DNA of 64,000 nt from Zoroaster sp. YZ-2022 (GCA_029582265.1 CM055828.1:17495430-17559429); one strand, 5' to 3'; positions 1-10,268 are shown, counted from the stretch's first letter. Notes: generated by a model not told the origin, from the letters alone. Made by a program: numbers and translations.

Positions 1-127
1 AGATGGTGGGGCATAGTATAACAATATTTTTAAAATATTCTTTTTCTAATAAATTTAAAACAAATTCAGTTTTTCCGCACCCCGTTTGTCCGCAAATTAA
101 TGCGGCGTGTGGATATTTAGGCAACAT
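1..127 (-). pseudogene. Packaging ATPase (A32/FtsK-like), N-terminal fragment at window edge
   Basis: The minus-strand ATG lies at 125-127 and the frame runs open to the window edge, about 42 residues. A Walker A loop of the form GQTGCGKT follows about 13 residues after the start, then a hydrophobic strand ending in a proline (VILCP). This layout, with the P-loop almost at the N-terminus, is that of the A32-like genome-packaging ATPases of Polintons and related viruses, which pump DNA into the capsid. It lies just downstream of the capsid gene on the same strand, the usual neighbourhood. Walker B and the rest are outside the window, so intactness cannot be judged; it is labelled pseudogene because its neighbours are broken. 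Confidence 0.7.
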
Positions 128-189
128 TTTCTTTTAATATTAGGCGTTTTTTTAAATATCACGCTATCGTTTAAATTGAGTCTCTAATT

Positions 190-1468
190 TTAATAATCGA
201 CAGATTCAAAACGCCCGTTTCTTATATTTAATTGCGCGTCCATGATAATAAAAGTATACATGTTTAGTTCGCCCACATCTTCCGCTTCTTTTTCAATTTG
301 AATAGTAATTCCTTCGGATAAGTTTTGTACTGTCTTCCGCTTCCGTGTAATTTATTGTCGGTGGTAGTTCTTAAATCTAAAAATAAACCGTATCGTTGGA
401 GTAAATAATCAGCTTGTTTAACGTTTGATAAATTTAGAGCTTGTACGACTTGTATAGCGTGTTGTTGTTTTGAATCGCCGAAATATTTTGGAAATCTCTT
501 CCCAATGTTGATACCTTTTCATTCCATGCGCGTAGAGTTGGTTAGGAACGCCTTCGATCGTAATTGAAACTTTTTTCGATTTTTGGATTATAAAATGTAT
601 TGCTTTCTTTCGCGGTGGGTTCTCTGAATAAAAACAATATTCCTTTCATACTTTTTGCGGGAGTATTTAAATTTATATTCCACATTGTATCGCTTTTGTT
701 GTACGGAGTCACGCTCTGTCTCAGTACACGATCGAATAATATACTCATTCTATTGTTGTATTGATTTTTAATCGTTCGAGCGAGTTCCGGCATATGAACT
801 ACTTCAAATTCTAATGAAATTCCGCTTATGATATATTTCGCGTCATCGCCGGTGCTTTTAATCACGCTAGAAAATTTATTAAACACGAGTTCGTAAGTCA
901 ATCGATCTCCGATGCCCGACTGATAGTAAGGTTGATGATCGGTCAACAATTCAAAATCCAGCGGAATGTAATATCTATTTTTATAAGCGTCCGCGATAGC
1001 TTAATTTTTTCCTCCGTTACCCGCGGGAACTTTATCGCTAGCGTCTATTCGCAATTTAGTTACGTTTGTATTTTCGATTCCTTGATACGCTAAATTTTCG
1101 CGTTGATCTTTAGTTAACCATTCGTCTTTGTAACAATTGAATACATCCGCGTCGTCTAATGAAAATATTTCATTTCCTTCCATTTTAATAATTATATGTT
1201 TTACGATCGCTCTACCTATATTTTGTACCAACGTTCTATTTTCATCATCCGTTGAAACGAGTTCTATATTGAAAGCCAATCGAGTTGTATTGGGGACGAT
1301 AACGTCGTTCATTGCTAAATTTGGAAAACGAACCGTCAACAATTGATTTTCGGTAATGGTGCTCGGATTATTTGTGATGACGACTTTTTGACGCAAACCT
1401 TTCACACCTCTCGGTTCTCTTATTCTCCTGTATGGATCGAGCGTATCTCCGTACATATTATTAGTCAT
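190..1468 (-). pseudogene. Polinton-type major capsid protein, broken by a stop and frameshifts
   Basis: Read on the minus strand from ATG 1466-1468 to TAA 190-192, about 425 residues. The N-terminal third contains strands and motifs (VRFPNL, NDVIVP, GRAIVK, EGNEI) that I recognise from the double-jelly-roll capsid proteins of animal Polintons (the F54H12.2-like group). It is interrupted by an in-frame TAA at 1001-1003. A frameshift lies in an A/T run near 560-570, and at least two more occur between about 500 and 310. The distal part is still readable in shifting frames as far as the proposed stop. The protein would build the capsid shell. Assignment rests on remembered family motifs, not on an alignment. 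Confidence 0.7.
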
Positions 1469-1564
1469 ATTTTATACCTGTAAATATAAAATATTTTATA
1501 AAAAAGTAAAACCTCTTGAATTTGTGAATAAATAATAAACAAATTGTTTTGTTGTTAAATATAA

Positions 1565-2065
1565 ATGGTATCTATAGCGATGATGGTTGGAGGTGCGGTA
1601 ATTAACGCGTTAGCATTTACAGGAAGTAATGCTCTATTTAGTAATTTGCGTAGCAGCGACGCATCGCAAGAACGCAAAAGACACGATTTAGCGTTGGAAC
1701 ATCTTTCGAAAGCTAGAGATGAATTTAGTAAAAAGCGATTAAAATATCTAGATTATTTAAACGAAAAAATACAAAAAGAATCAAATGCCGCGAGTTCAGT
1801 TTTACCACCTCCACCAATTCCACCTAGTGGTGGTGGTGCAAGCGAGTGGATACAAAAAACGTTAAAAAACTTTGCAAATATGTTAGCTAAACTAGGAGCG
1901 AAAGCTTTAGCCGCTTTACCAGCCATTATCGGATCGATTATAAGTTGGTTATTTAAAACGGCTTCTAGCGTAGTAGCATACGCGGCTCAACATTTATGGT
2001 TAACCTTAGTGGCGGTTGGCATTTTAATTTTAACTTATGTGAGACGAAAACTCCAAAAAATATAA
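1565..2065 (+). CDS. Polinton-associated membrane protein, intact frame (166 aa)
   Basis: Starts with ATG at 1565, 97 bp from the divergent capsid gene, and is uninterrupted. N-terminus: hydrophobic and glycine-rich (MVGGAVINALAF), then a charged helix with ERKRHDLALEHL, a pattern I associate with a recurring Polinton protein of unknown role. Residues about 80-93 form a proline/glycine linker. The C-terminal 75 residues contain an amphipathic stretch (EWIQKTLKNF), an alanine-rich segment and two hydrophobic segments ending in a basic tail (RRKLQK). The same C-terminal module recurs at about 3310-3528. Likely a virion or membrane-active structural protein (inference). It is the only gene of the element without a visible break. 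Confidence 0.6.
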   Translation: MVSIAMMVGGAVINALAFTGSNALFSNLRSSDASQERKRHDLALEHLSKARDEFSKKRLKYLDYLNEKIQKESNAASSVLPPPPIPPSGGGASEWIQKTLKNFANMLAKLGAKALAALPAIIGSIISWLFKTASSVVAYAAQHLWLTLVAVGILILTYVRRKLQKI

Positions 2066-2079
2066 AAAGTAATTATAAA

Positions 2080-3528
2080 ATGGCGGAAGGAGGTGATATT
2101 CCGATGGAAGATTTAAAAGATGATGAAATGTTTACCGATGACGAAGATGATGAAATAACAACTTTTTTCAATAGCGAGGAAGAAAAATAAATAGAAAGAA
2201 ACTTAGACATCCAAATAGAAAGAGAACAACAACGAGGAAGAGAAGAAGAAAGAGATAAAGAAATAAAAGATAGCGGTACTGCAAAGAAAAGAAAAGAGCT
2301 AACTAAAATATACGTTGATGATTTTTATGCGAGCATAGGGTACAAACCGGTTGTGAAAGACTACTCTAAATTTAAAATAGATTAAAAAAAATTATTAGTT
2401 TTTCAAAAAGGTAGAAAAAATTTAGTTTTAACTAATTTAAAAGATAAAAGTAAATTTAAAAAGTTATCTACTCTCAGTAGTAATTACGGCATCGATTTTG
2501 TAAGATTAGATTTAGGTATAACCGATTATAAACAAAAACCATTACTACCGCGCGAACAAAAAGTAATAAACGATAATTTTGATGTGGTGGAAGGAGCGCA
2601 AAGGCAACCTATACCGTTGGAACCTACCGTTGTTGTTGATGAAACGGTTTATCGCAAAGAAGGAGCGCCGACAACGGTAGAGCCTGCCGAGTTCACGCGA
2701 TTGATTAGCGAAACGGTAGAAGCTAACGAAAATACAATAAGCGTTCTTTTCAGAAAACCCGGATCGTGAACATAGTCACGATCTAAGAACCTTGCAGAGC
2801 GTTAGTAAAAGTTTAAAAACGAAACCAGGCATCGTTCTTAGAATTATTGTTTATATAGTTTAAATAAAAACAACAGATATCATCGACCAAATAATCAACG
2901 AAAATACGATAGAAGATGAAAATGCGATGGATTCACTACGTAAAGAAAGAGCAAGCCGAAAAGATGAAATAGCGATGGTTAAAGAATCTATAGAAGATTT
3001 TAAAAGAAAATTATCTAACCTTTTAAAAGAAAATGAAGAATCGTTAGTCGCGATAAATGGAAGAAAACGCACATTAAGTGAAAAAATTAAAGGCTTATTT
3101 AAAAAACGTGGTATAAAGATCGTTACTATATTAACGGCGATTGGTATGGCTATTTTCGCTATCGTCGATACAATCGTTAATACCGCGAGTTCAGTTTTAC
3201 CGAAGCCAAAACCCACACCACCACCCACCACCCACACCACCCACACCCACACCCACACCACCCACACCCACACCACCACCAATTCCGCCAACTCCATCAG
3301 ATAGTGGTATAAGCGAGTGGATACAAAAAATGTTAAAAAACTTTACGAATGTATTAGCTAAACTGGGAGCGAAAGCTTTAGCCGCTTTTACCCGCTATTA
3401 TCGGATCGATTATGTTGGTTATTTAAAACGGTTCTCAGCGTAGTAGCGTACGCGGCGCAACATTTATGGTTAACCTGACCGCGGTTGGTGTTTTAATTTT
3501 AACATACATCCGCAAAACTCTAAAATAA
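2080..3528 (+). pseudogene. Polinton-associated large membrane-module protein, several stops and shifts
   Basis: ATG at 2080, 15 bp after the preceding gene. One frame runs 2080-2769 with in-frame TAA codons at 2188-2190 and 2383-2385. The text continues one frame on from about 2768, with a further in-frame TAA at 2861-2863. Order: acidic N-terminus, charged coiled-coil-like stretch, an ASIGYKP..DYSKF block, a second charged helix region around 2930-3100, a hydrophobic segment (ILTAIGMAIFAIV), and a Pro/Thr/His linker encoded by a CCACACC-type repeat with a frameshift. Last comes a C-terminal module nearly the same as that of the 1565-2065 gene, itself shifted again. It could be one long gene or two overlapping ones; the upstream and downstream parts are both readable only across the breaks. 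Confidence 0.6.
3196..3285 (+). repeat. (CCACAC/CCACCC)-type low-complexity tract inside coding sequence
   Basis: About 90 bp of C/A-only sequence built of CCACAC and CCACCC units encodes the linker of the second Polinton membrane protein. The reading frame before it and the one after it differ, so the length of the tract has changed by a number of bases that is not a multiple of three. Confidence 0.85.
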
Positions 3529-3656
3529 CAATTCGTAAATCATAATACCTAGTCCAGTTAAAAATAGCAAAACTGAGTATTAAAGAATTTTTTCTTCACT
3601 ATGAGAACCGTCTTTTATTTCGTTATGCTGTCTTCTTTATTTCGTTAGCGCTGTCT

Positions 3657-4547
3657 TTATTTCGTTAGAGATGTTTGGTTCGTTGACATCATGTGTGGAA
3701 GAACTAACGCTATCTTCTTCACGTGTTTTGTGATTAGTGGTGGCGAATAATCTAAAATAGGGGAGCAGGAGGGCGGTTCTGAATTTAAATCTAAATTTGA
3801 ACCTAAAGAGAGATCGTGATCACGCGTCGCGATTAATAAATTATTATTGTATCCAGCGTACGACCCTATTCGTAAATTCATATCGCTAGGCATCATGTAT
3901 ACATTTTCTCCTATAGCAAAATTTAATTGTGAACGAGCGTATTGCAAAACATCTTGATAACGTTGAATAGAAGATTGTAAATCAACCGGAGAATCAATTT
4001 CGGTTTCAGTTATATTTATAAATTCACGCTGCGCGTCTAAACCGGTACCACCTGCTAAAAAAGAAGTTTTCGCTTTGCGATTGAGCTCCTAAAATCGCGT
4101 AAACATACGTTCTTATTGAATCGTTAATTCGTTCCGTACCAACACTCGTAAAACCTTGCGCTAATTTTAAAGACAATATAAATTTTGTATACGCTAAAAG
4201 TACGCTATCGGATTGTAAAATGTAACCTACTCTAATCGTATGTTCTTTACGATTATGCACACCGTCGTCAAAAGTCATTCTTTTTTCACTCGCTTCAAAG
4301 TTTGAACCGAGATTGTTGAGAGGAATGGGGCTAGTGTTGGATTTAAAACAGAATGGTCGTAGTTGTGTCCGGGTACTGATCGTATCTTTGCCAATATTTC
4401 TCCAAAAATAAGCGGTACCTAATCCATCGCTGTGCATATCGACGCGTTGTTTCCAATTGGTAGAGGTTGATGTATGAAAGTCTTTACATAGTTTTTTATA
4501 CACGCTACTATCTATATTGTTACTTTCACTGTTGCAAAAAACATTTT
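3657..4547 (-). pseudogene. Polinton-associated conserved protein of unknown role, frameshifted and 5'-truncated
   Basis: Two minus-strand blocks (4503 to about 4060, then about 4060 to 3657) belong to one protein and are separated by a frameshift in a T run near 4060. Short motifs (GLGTAYFW, SSV/SPIPLNN, TFDDGV, GFTSVGTERINDS, NLRIGSYAGYNN) are ones I recall from an uncharacterised protein found beside Polinton capsid genes in other invertebrates. Coding similarity continues upstream of the 4503 ATG to about 4547 and then stops, so the N-terminus is missing. Possibly a minor capsid or other structural protein (inference). Its stop is TAA at 3657-3659, after short repeats of a TTTCGTTAG-like motif at 3610-3670. 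Confidence 0.5.
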
Positions 4548-4550
4548 TAA

Positions 4551-5548
4551 CAGCTCAGTTCATTCCTTGAAGAGGCACTATGACAAGTTTTACTTCACAA
4601 AGGCTCACTGCCATTAGGTAATCTTGTCTTTTTTTTTTACAGTATCTAAAGATACACTTTAAAACTAATCTTCATTATATTGTTTTATTATTATTATAAA
4701 TTAGCAATAGCTCATCGAAAAAGGCAAACTTTAGCACGTTACACTAGTCAAATGTGATCAAACTTGAGGTAAGAGCAGGGCTCTCAAAGTTTAGAGGAGT
4801 AGGAGGGTAACAGAAAGAAAGTAAGAGGGTGCAGACAAATGGGCAAAGCGTTCCGGGAAAGGCGGGTCCGGCGGCCTCCCCGGGAAAAAATTGAAAATTG
4901 TACTCTGAGGTGCATGTTTGAGGCCCTCAAGAGGCATTTGGAGGGTTATTTCCAACCCATGGAAAACAGAAAATGAAGAGTCTGAAGTACACTTTCCAGA
5001 CTGAGCAAGAATAAGACAAAATGAGAAAAATCAATTCCATGAAAAACTGTATCTTTATTGTAGTATAGTGAACAGTAGACTAGAATCACAAGAAGACACA
5101 CTGGTAATTTTAGTTCCGTTGTTAAAATAAATGTTTTATTGTTTTGTTATTTCTGTTTCAACTTTCTTTCCATTTAATCAAATCTTGTTAAATGGTACTT
5201 GGTCAATTTAAGTGCATGGTAACTAGTACCACAGGGCATCCCAAGATGCTAAGCTTCCTCCTGGAATGCCCCTGTAGTAAAGTAAATTTGTATGCCTAGG
5301 CTAATGGGATGAATGTATGGAGCCAGTCTCTGATGAACTTTGGATTAAAAAGTTTTAACACACTCAACATGTTCACTTCAGTCTCTGAAAATATGTTTAA
5401 GAACTCAACAAAATCAGTTTGAATAAAAAAAAATTAAAAAAAAAAAAAACGTAAATCTGAAGATAGGCCACATGTATTCAACTCTTGAGATCATCTAATC
5501 CTCTGACTTAAATAGCAGAATTATTGATCGTACTGGTACTTTTATTCA
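4551..5548. other. No gene seen
   Basis: No coding frame with family character is seen. The stretch has an A-rich run at 5428-5449 and a short G/C-rich patch at 4855-4885. The last 17 bases (5532-5548) are the left copy of the target-site duplication of the following SINE. Confidence 0.6.
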
Positions 5549-5867
5549 GTGGGGTGCTAAGTCGAGCGGTTTAGTGCATCAGATTGTGTTCTGATGGCTG
5601 AGTCGTCAGTGTGTGGGTTCGAAGCCTGCCGCGACCATGGTGCTTGTGTCATTGAGCAAGACACTTACCATATAATTGCTGCGAGGGCCGAATTGAACCC
5701 AGCCACTGGGGATGTACAAGCCAGTGCATGCTTAGTGCCGGTCCCAAGCCCGGACAAATGGGAGGGCTGCGTCAGGAAAGGCATCCGGCGTAAAACCTAT
5801 GCCAAATCAAATATGGTGATCATGATCCGCCGTGGCGACCTCTAACAGCCGAAAGAGGACAACAACA
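5549..5867 (+). mobile_element. Composite SINE: tRNA-like head plus LINE-type tail, with target-site duplication
   Basis: Flanked by a 17-bp direct repeat, ACTGGTACTTTTATTCA at 5532-5548 and the same with one extra T at 5868-5885. The head (about 5551-5660) is tRNA-like with a B box of the form GGTTCGAAGCC. The rest (about 5700-5865) has the blocks AGTGCCGGTCCCAAGCCCGG, GGCATCCGGCGTAAAA and CCGCCGTGGCGACC and ends in CAGCCGAAAGAGG(ACA)n. I know this tail from widely distributed LINE 3' ends (RTE-type, from memory). A tRNA head plus a LINE tail is the classic SINE plan. The open frame across it is a chance by-product. Confidence 0.85.
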
Positions 5868-5885
5868 ACTGGTACTTTTTATTCA

Positions 5886-6474
5886 ACACTCTGAGTCTGT
5901 ATCTGAAAAATCAGACAAATCTGAGTGTTCATCTGAGTATTCGGCCTTTTCCCCGTAATCCACGCATCTAGCGTGCCTCTGTCGCTTTTTCTGCACGCAC
6001 GGCTGGTGCATCATACAGCGAGCTACATTCAGCGGCCCACGCATACGTGACTGTGGTACGTGTCAGAAGTACAGGTATGTGTGTGATCAGAGCGCATGCA
6101 TATAGCAAGTTGACATGGGACATTCATGTCACAAAACACGTGTTGAAGAATGTCATTGGTCGATCAAAGGCGATGTGGGTGGAACTAACTCGTTGTGCAT
6201 GTGCCGCGCCCCTGCCTTCTAAATAAGGATATCCGTGTTATGTTGGCTTTGGATAAGGACATGACTTTAGCGTAGTAATTTTTTTAATATTACGAAACTA
6301 ACAAACTGCAAAATATTACGAATATAAAACCAGAACTTCAATGTTAATTTGTTTCATCACAATGAACTTTAGTTTAAATTTCAATAAACCTGTTTCCCGA
6401 AAGAATGAATTTATAAGAGACCTAGCTAGAATAATTAAAAACAACAACTGCTGCTACTAAACAACGATTTTAAG
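5886..6474. other. No gene seen
   Basis: G/C-richer sequence at 5940-6220 followed by A+T-rich sequence. No coding frame or repeat is recognised. Confidence 0.5.
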
Positions 6475-6790
6475 AATTAAGATTATTTTCAGAACCCAAT
6501 ATTTCTCGTTCAAAATCGGTTGCGGTGTACTGATTGTTACTTAATGATAAGTTATAAATCATGTTCACTTTGGTGGGTGGGAGTTTATGAGCATTCATTG
6601 CCAGGAACACCAACATGTTCATGTTATCAGGCCGTAAGCGGCCTGCTTGCCGTGACAACATTTTCGCGGTGCGGAAAACTGCGTTTGTACGGCACTGACG
6701 TTGCCGGAATATCAAGATATTTCGCCGATCCGCGACTGAACCGATCGGAAATTGACAGCCACCAATGACATGATCATTACAGAACTCGAC
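6475..6790 (-). pseudogene. hAT transposase C-terminal dimerisation region, frameshifted relic
   Basis: On the minus strand one frame gives HWWLSISDRFSRGSAKYLDIPATSVP-like text from about 6770. After a shift near 6690 a second frame gives RLRPDNMNMLVFL. These are the two halves of the hAT-family C-terminal dimerisation region: a tryptophan pair, then IPATSVP(S)ER, then the Leu-rich helix ending in NxNMLVFL. The catalytic core is not visible upstream within 6790-7290, so only the C-terminus is preserved. Decayed DNA-transposon remnant. Confidence 0.75.
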
Positions 6791-7328
6791 AATGACCGAC
6801 TTAACACCTCCCTTTTATGTATTTCTTTTGAAACAAACTGTCACCTTTGTTCGGCAAATTTATGTAATACAAAGCTTGGTATCGGTGGGTAAATAAATGT
6901 TAATGTTGGCGAGATATGTTGAGGGATGGTCGGTGGCACATCAAAATAATTACACAATAAATGAAAAGCCAAATTCTCAACACCACTTTATTAGGACAAC
7001 AATTAATGTGGACATCCCCTATAAATAAAAATCCTCTTTTTTTACTCACATCGTGGTGCACACTCCAGTGCAGACATATTAAAGCAGCACTTAAGGTCCC
7101 ACTTCAATCCAATTACTGTGAACAGGGCAAACATTCCATCCTGAGCAGCTAGTTTTGATACTTCTTTGTAGCAGCACGTGCCGCAGCCGGTCTATTTGAG
7201 CCTTTATTAATGAATGGATACAATGTATCCCAAACTGTTTGGACAAAAGTGTATGGAATCACAGTACAGGAAACATCGTTAACCAATCAGGATACAGCTA
7301 CACAAAGCGCAAGGGAGCGGTATACATA
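6791..7328. other. No gene seen
   Basis: No recognisable protein. The right end, from about 7290, becomes G/C-richer and CpG-rich and runs into the candidate first exon below. Confidence 0.5.
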
Positions 7329-7382
7329 ATGGCTGCGGCGGTGTCGCTGAGAAAACTGACTTGTTTTGACGTGATTTTACAG
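7329..7382 (+). CDS. Candidate first coding exon (18 codons) in a CpG-rich patch
   Basis: ATG at 7329 opens 18 codons (start MAAAVSLRKL) ending in a strong splice-donor sequence, CAG then GTAAAT, at 7380-7388. It sits within a CpG-rich stretch (about 7290-7560), as expected around an animal promoter. No downstream exon could be assigned, and the opposite strand of the same stretch also has a 90-codon open frame without family character. Treat as a hint only. Confidence 0.25.
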
Positions 7383-7570
7383 GTAAATAAAACTTCGTAG
7401 TCGCAGCGCGTGCGAATCCGTTTTTTGCAGAGTTCACAGAAAGGTGCGAAAACAATAGTTTTGGTCATCCGGTGGAAAGTAGCGGCGGTGCAAACCTGCC
7501 GCAGGCGGCGATTTAGTGCCGCCGGTGACCGGCTACTTTTGAGACGCCCTGGGAAGAGTATAAATGTCAA

Positions 7571-8496
7571 GTAACAAGTTGACTTGTACGTCTAGAGGAA
7601 ACTTCCATTTGTAATAATTCATTGTAAAGAAACCTCTTGTCTGAGTTTAAAATCTGAGGGAGAGTAATCATCTGCAGGAAAGACTGATCAGTACTATATT
7701 TTTCCATAGCTTTTTACGCCAAGGAAGGCTCCTGTAACACCATAGTCAAACCCTCAGCTCTGAACCTTCTTCGGTGTCTTTTTATGCGTAAAGGCAGAGA
7801 CGTGTGCCCCTTTGGGCAGCCGTAGAAAGATCAATTATCTTGCAATTAGTAAAAGAATAACACTGCATCATTTACCATCTCTGCCGTGCACCAGTAGATT
7901 TTAGTAGCATCAACACTGAACAAAAACATTAGAAAATTAATTATGTTGAAAAACATTGACAAAATTTGCTATGTATTTTAGTAGATAAAGCTTCTCATCT
8001 TTGTTTGAGGCAAGTTTTTCAGTAGGTTTATTCTTCTTTCAAGAATATGTAACAGCAAGATGACAATGAACAGATTGGGGAACAAGTCTGAATTTTGATG
8101 AAACTGCATGCTATGGCAGAGAGTTAAAAATTGAGGAAGCTGTTGGTTAAGAGTGTTCGCCATAGAGCACCGCCCGTTTCTAACATTTAAACATCATCAA
8201 ACAGCAAACCCCGTCTCAATCTCCCTTCTTAAATTAAAAAAAAACATTGAAAGACCACACATACTGTCAGTCTGAAATTCTGCAATCTCTGGAAGATGCT
8301 GTAAGATGGAAAATCCAGGGTGTGCACTGACTATTTACAGTGTACACTTGCTCCTTCAAATTCCAAATTATATCAACATTAAAACCAGCAGAGTGAAAAA
8401 CATGCAACCACTAAATTTTTACATAGTACTGGCTCATTTCCTTTCCAGTGATGACGATCTTTATAAAAAATAAAGTGCAAAGTTCCCTAGAGACAG
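7571..8496. other. No assigned gene; possible further exons of the SET gene
   Basis: A+T-rich. Later exons of the minus-strand SET gene should lie here. A weak patch near 8270-8310 (minus) recalls the CIDA..DGRIG block of SET domains but contains a stop, so it is not annotated as an exon. Confidence 0.4.
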
Positions 8497-8613
8497 TTCA
8501 AGTAAGTCTTTCTTCCTCTGGCAGACCCTTCTGGATACGATATACTTCTCCCCGGTCGGTATTCTAGGAGAAAGTCTCCACTTTTAAAGTCCTTGTTGTG
8601 AATACACAATGAC
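8497..8613 (-). pseudogene. KMT5A-like SET domain exon (N-terminal part of SET), frameshifted
   Basis: Begins after an acceptor (CTATGTCAG at 8620-8614, minus). The first codons read G-H-C-V-F, then in another frame NKDFKSGDFLLEYR, then in a third RGE.....EEERL. Together these match the opening of the SET domain in KMT5A/PR-Set7-like lysine methyltransferases: GRGVF, then K.F..GDFLLEY.GE. The phase fits the donor of the upstream exon (one base carried over). At least two one-base shifts occur within about 60 codons, so this is either a pseudogene exon or a region with sequence errors. The enzyme family methylates histone H4 lysine 20; invertebrate genomes carry many SETD8-like paralogues. Confidence 0.55.
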
Positions 8614-8896
8614 CTGACATAGGTTACTATCAAAATTGAATTCTTGTTAACAATAGAAGTTTAAAATAATATACACAAAAGAGGCTGAATTTAAGAGGTA
8701 TTTAGGCCAATAATCTCGCCATCTCTGAATTTCATAAGCCTGTTTTGTAAATTTCAAATTTTAATCCTTCCGTTGTTGGCGGTTTATCGCTGTTGGTTGG
8801 AAATTAAAATGAAAACAAAACAAAAATAAGAGAAATAATTTAATATCTAAAATATTTTAACAGCATGTAGCAATACAACTGAAGAGCACAGATTAC

Positions 8897-9041
8897 CTAT
8901 GGTTTTATCGATGAATTGTAATTCGAAACCTTCAGGGTCTTGTTGCAGAAGACATGATTTTCTTTGCTTCCTCACAACGGGGGTTGGGGGTAAAAATATT
9001 CTTTGGTATTTTTTTTTACGTAGTCTCTCATTCTTGGAAAT
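8897..9041 (-). CDS. KMT5A-like SET gene, upstream exon
   Basis: Minus-strand exon of 145 bp between an excellent acceptor (TTTTTCTGCAG, 9052-9042) and a good donor (ATAG then GTAATC, 8900-8891). It is open throughout and gives KNERLRKKKY, then a proline block (FLPPTPVVRKQRK), then DPEGFELQFIDKTIG. The last part is the lead-in to the SET domain in KMT5A-like proteins (DP.GF....I...GRGVF). The downstream exon at 8613 continues in the right phase. The start exon, right of 9052, was not found. No stops or shifts here, unlike the next exon. Confidence 0.55.
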
Positions 9042-9052
9042 CTGCAGAAAAA

Positions 9053-10268
9053 GTAAAACATACACAGCGGTGGTTCAAGTGGTTCATGAAAGTAGTAGGA
9101 TAAACACAGAGAAAAAGATGTTTGTGCGTGATGAAAATGTCATCCTTGAATTTGTAATGGGATTGAAACACGTGTACATGTCCCAAACCGTAAAACACAA
9201 GATGACCCCGAGTGTGCATGGATGACCGTGAATGACTGAGGATTACTGTTGAATTGCAAGGAGCTGTTTTGTTAATTTTTACAAGGAACTTTTCAGTAAT
9301 GGATTTCAACAGCAAAGTTGTAGACTTTTGACAAGTTAGTGGTACAAAATATTCACTTTAATAAGTATGTAGCAAATTTTGTAGTAAAATAACTTAATCA
9401 GTAGTCTGGGGTAATTTACCCGGATTTTTTTTGGAATGAGATGGTGTACCTCGGCCTAGGAGAACCTGCATCCTTGCAATCAGTGCCACATACTCTGGAG
9501 TCCCGATCCGATCTGTAACCATTTTTGAAAAGCAGTCCAGGGAGTTTTTACAAGGCAGACAACACCTAAACACTGCCAAAAACATCTATTTTGAAAAAAC
9601 TTATCGTCCTACCCCAAAAAGTTTTTTCTTTCGCGGAAAGAACAAAGAATGTTCTTTGGATATGTGTAAGAACAAACAAAATTCGCGAATAAACAAAATG
9701 TATAGAATTGAATCGCCCAACAATTTTCATTTAGATTTGACTTACAGTGATATGCGTGGTTATTGTAATACATGTATGTTGCATACATATTGTCATCAAT
9801 ATTGTACACACAGTATATGCAGTGAAAGTGTACTGGTACATGCATCACACAGAGCGTACGGTTGTGCACACAAGGGTATGGTTGTTGTATGTAAGAGCTT
9901 CGCACACCATGCTGCTCGTTTGTGAATGAGAGGGTACCAACGTTGATGGCGCGCTTACTTTGACCTCGTCCACCACCCCTGACATTATACCAAAGTAGTT
10001 AACTGTTGTATGTGATAATTATCTAGGACACAAACAACTAGAACTAGGAAATTAGCTGAAAAAGGGGTTAACAAACTTACATTTTATAACAGGTTGACTT
10101 GTAAGTTGTACCACATGCCGACGAAGGATTGAATTGAAGTGTGTACTCCTAATAAAAAGCAAAGATTATCATACATAAAATAATACCATAAAATTTCACA
10201 GGCGGCTCGATAGGCCCTACATGTAGCTGTAAGAGAACTTGTAAAATATACTCTAAAATAAAAGTTTC
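9053..10268. other. No gene seen
   Basis: A+T-rich sequence with scattered TACATGTA-type motifs around 9740-9850. Open frames on both strands lack family character. Confidence 0.5.

Larger units (their letters stand above)
1..4550. mobile_element. Polinton/Maverick-like virus-like element, degraded, left end outside window
   Basis: Five coding blocks in divergent arrangement: a packaging ATPase and capsid gene on the minus strand, two membrane-module genes on the plus strand, and another conserved protein on the minus strand. The set (A32-like ATPase next to a double-jelly-roll-type capsid protein) is that of Polinton/Maverick elements, which encode virus-like particles. No integrase or polymerase B is seen; these would lie left of the window if present. 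The stretch keeps many CpG dinucleotides compared with the DNA that follows. Recognisable coding stops at about 4547, where gene 5 loses its N-terminus, so the right edge looks truncated and no terminal inverted repeat is visible. Every long gene has stops or frameshifts except the plus-strand frame at 1565-2065. Confidence 0.8.

Noticed and set aside
1137..1346. 69-codon plus-strand frame
   Set aside because: Shadow of the capsid gene on the opposite strand.
1001..2863. Alternative genetic code with TAA as sense
   Set aside because: Frameshifts in the same genes, and normal use of TAA as terminator in the 1565-2065 gene, point to ordinary decay; kept only as a low-interest finding.
2860..3297. 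145-codon minus-strand frame with Val/Trp repeats
   Set aside because: Antisense of the Polinton gene and its CCACAC tract; the plus-strand reading has family motifs.
9028..9315. 95-codon minus-strand frame upstream of the SET exon
   Set aside because: Covers the splice acceptor in a different frame from the exon and has no family character.
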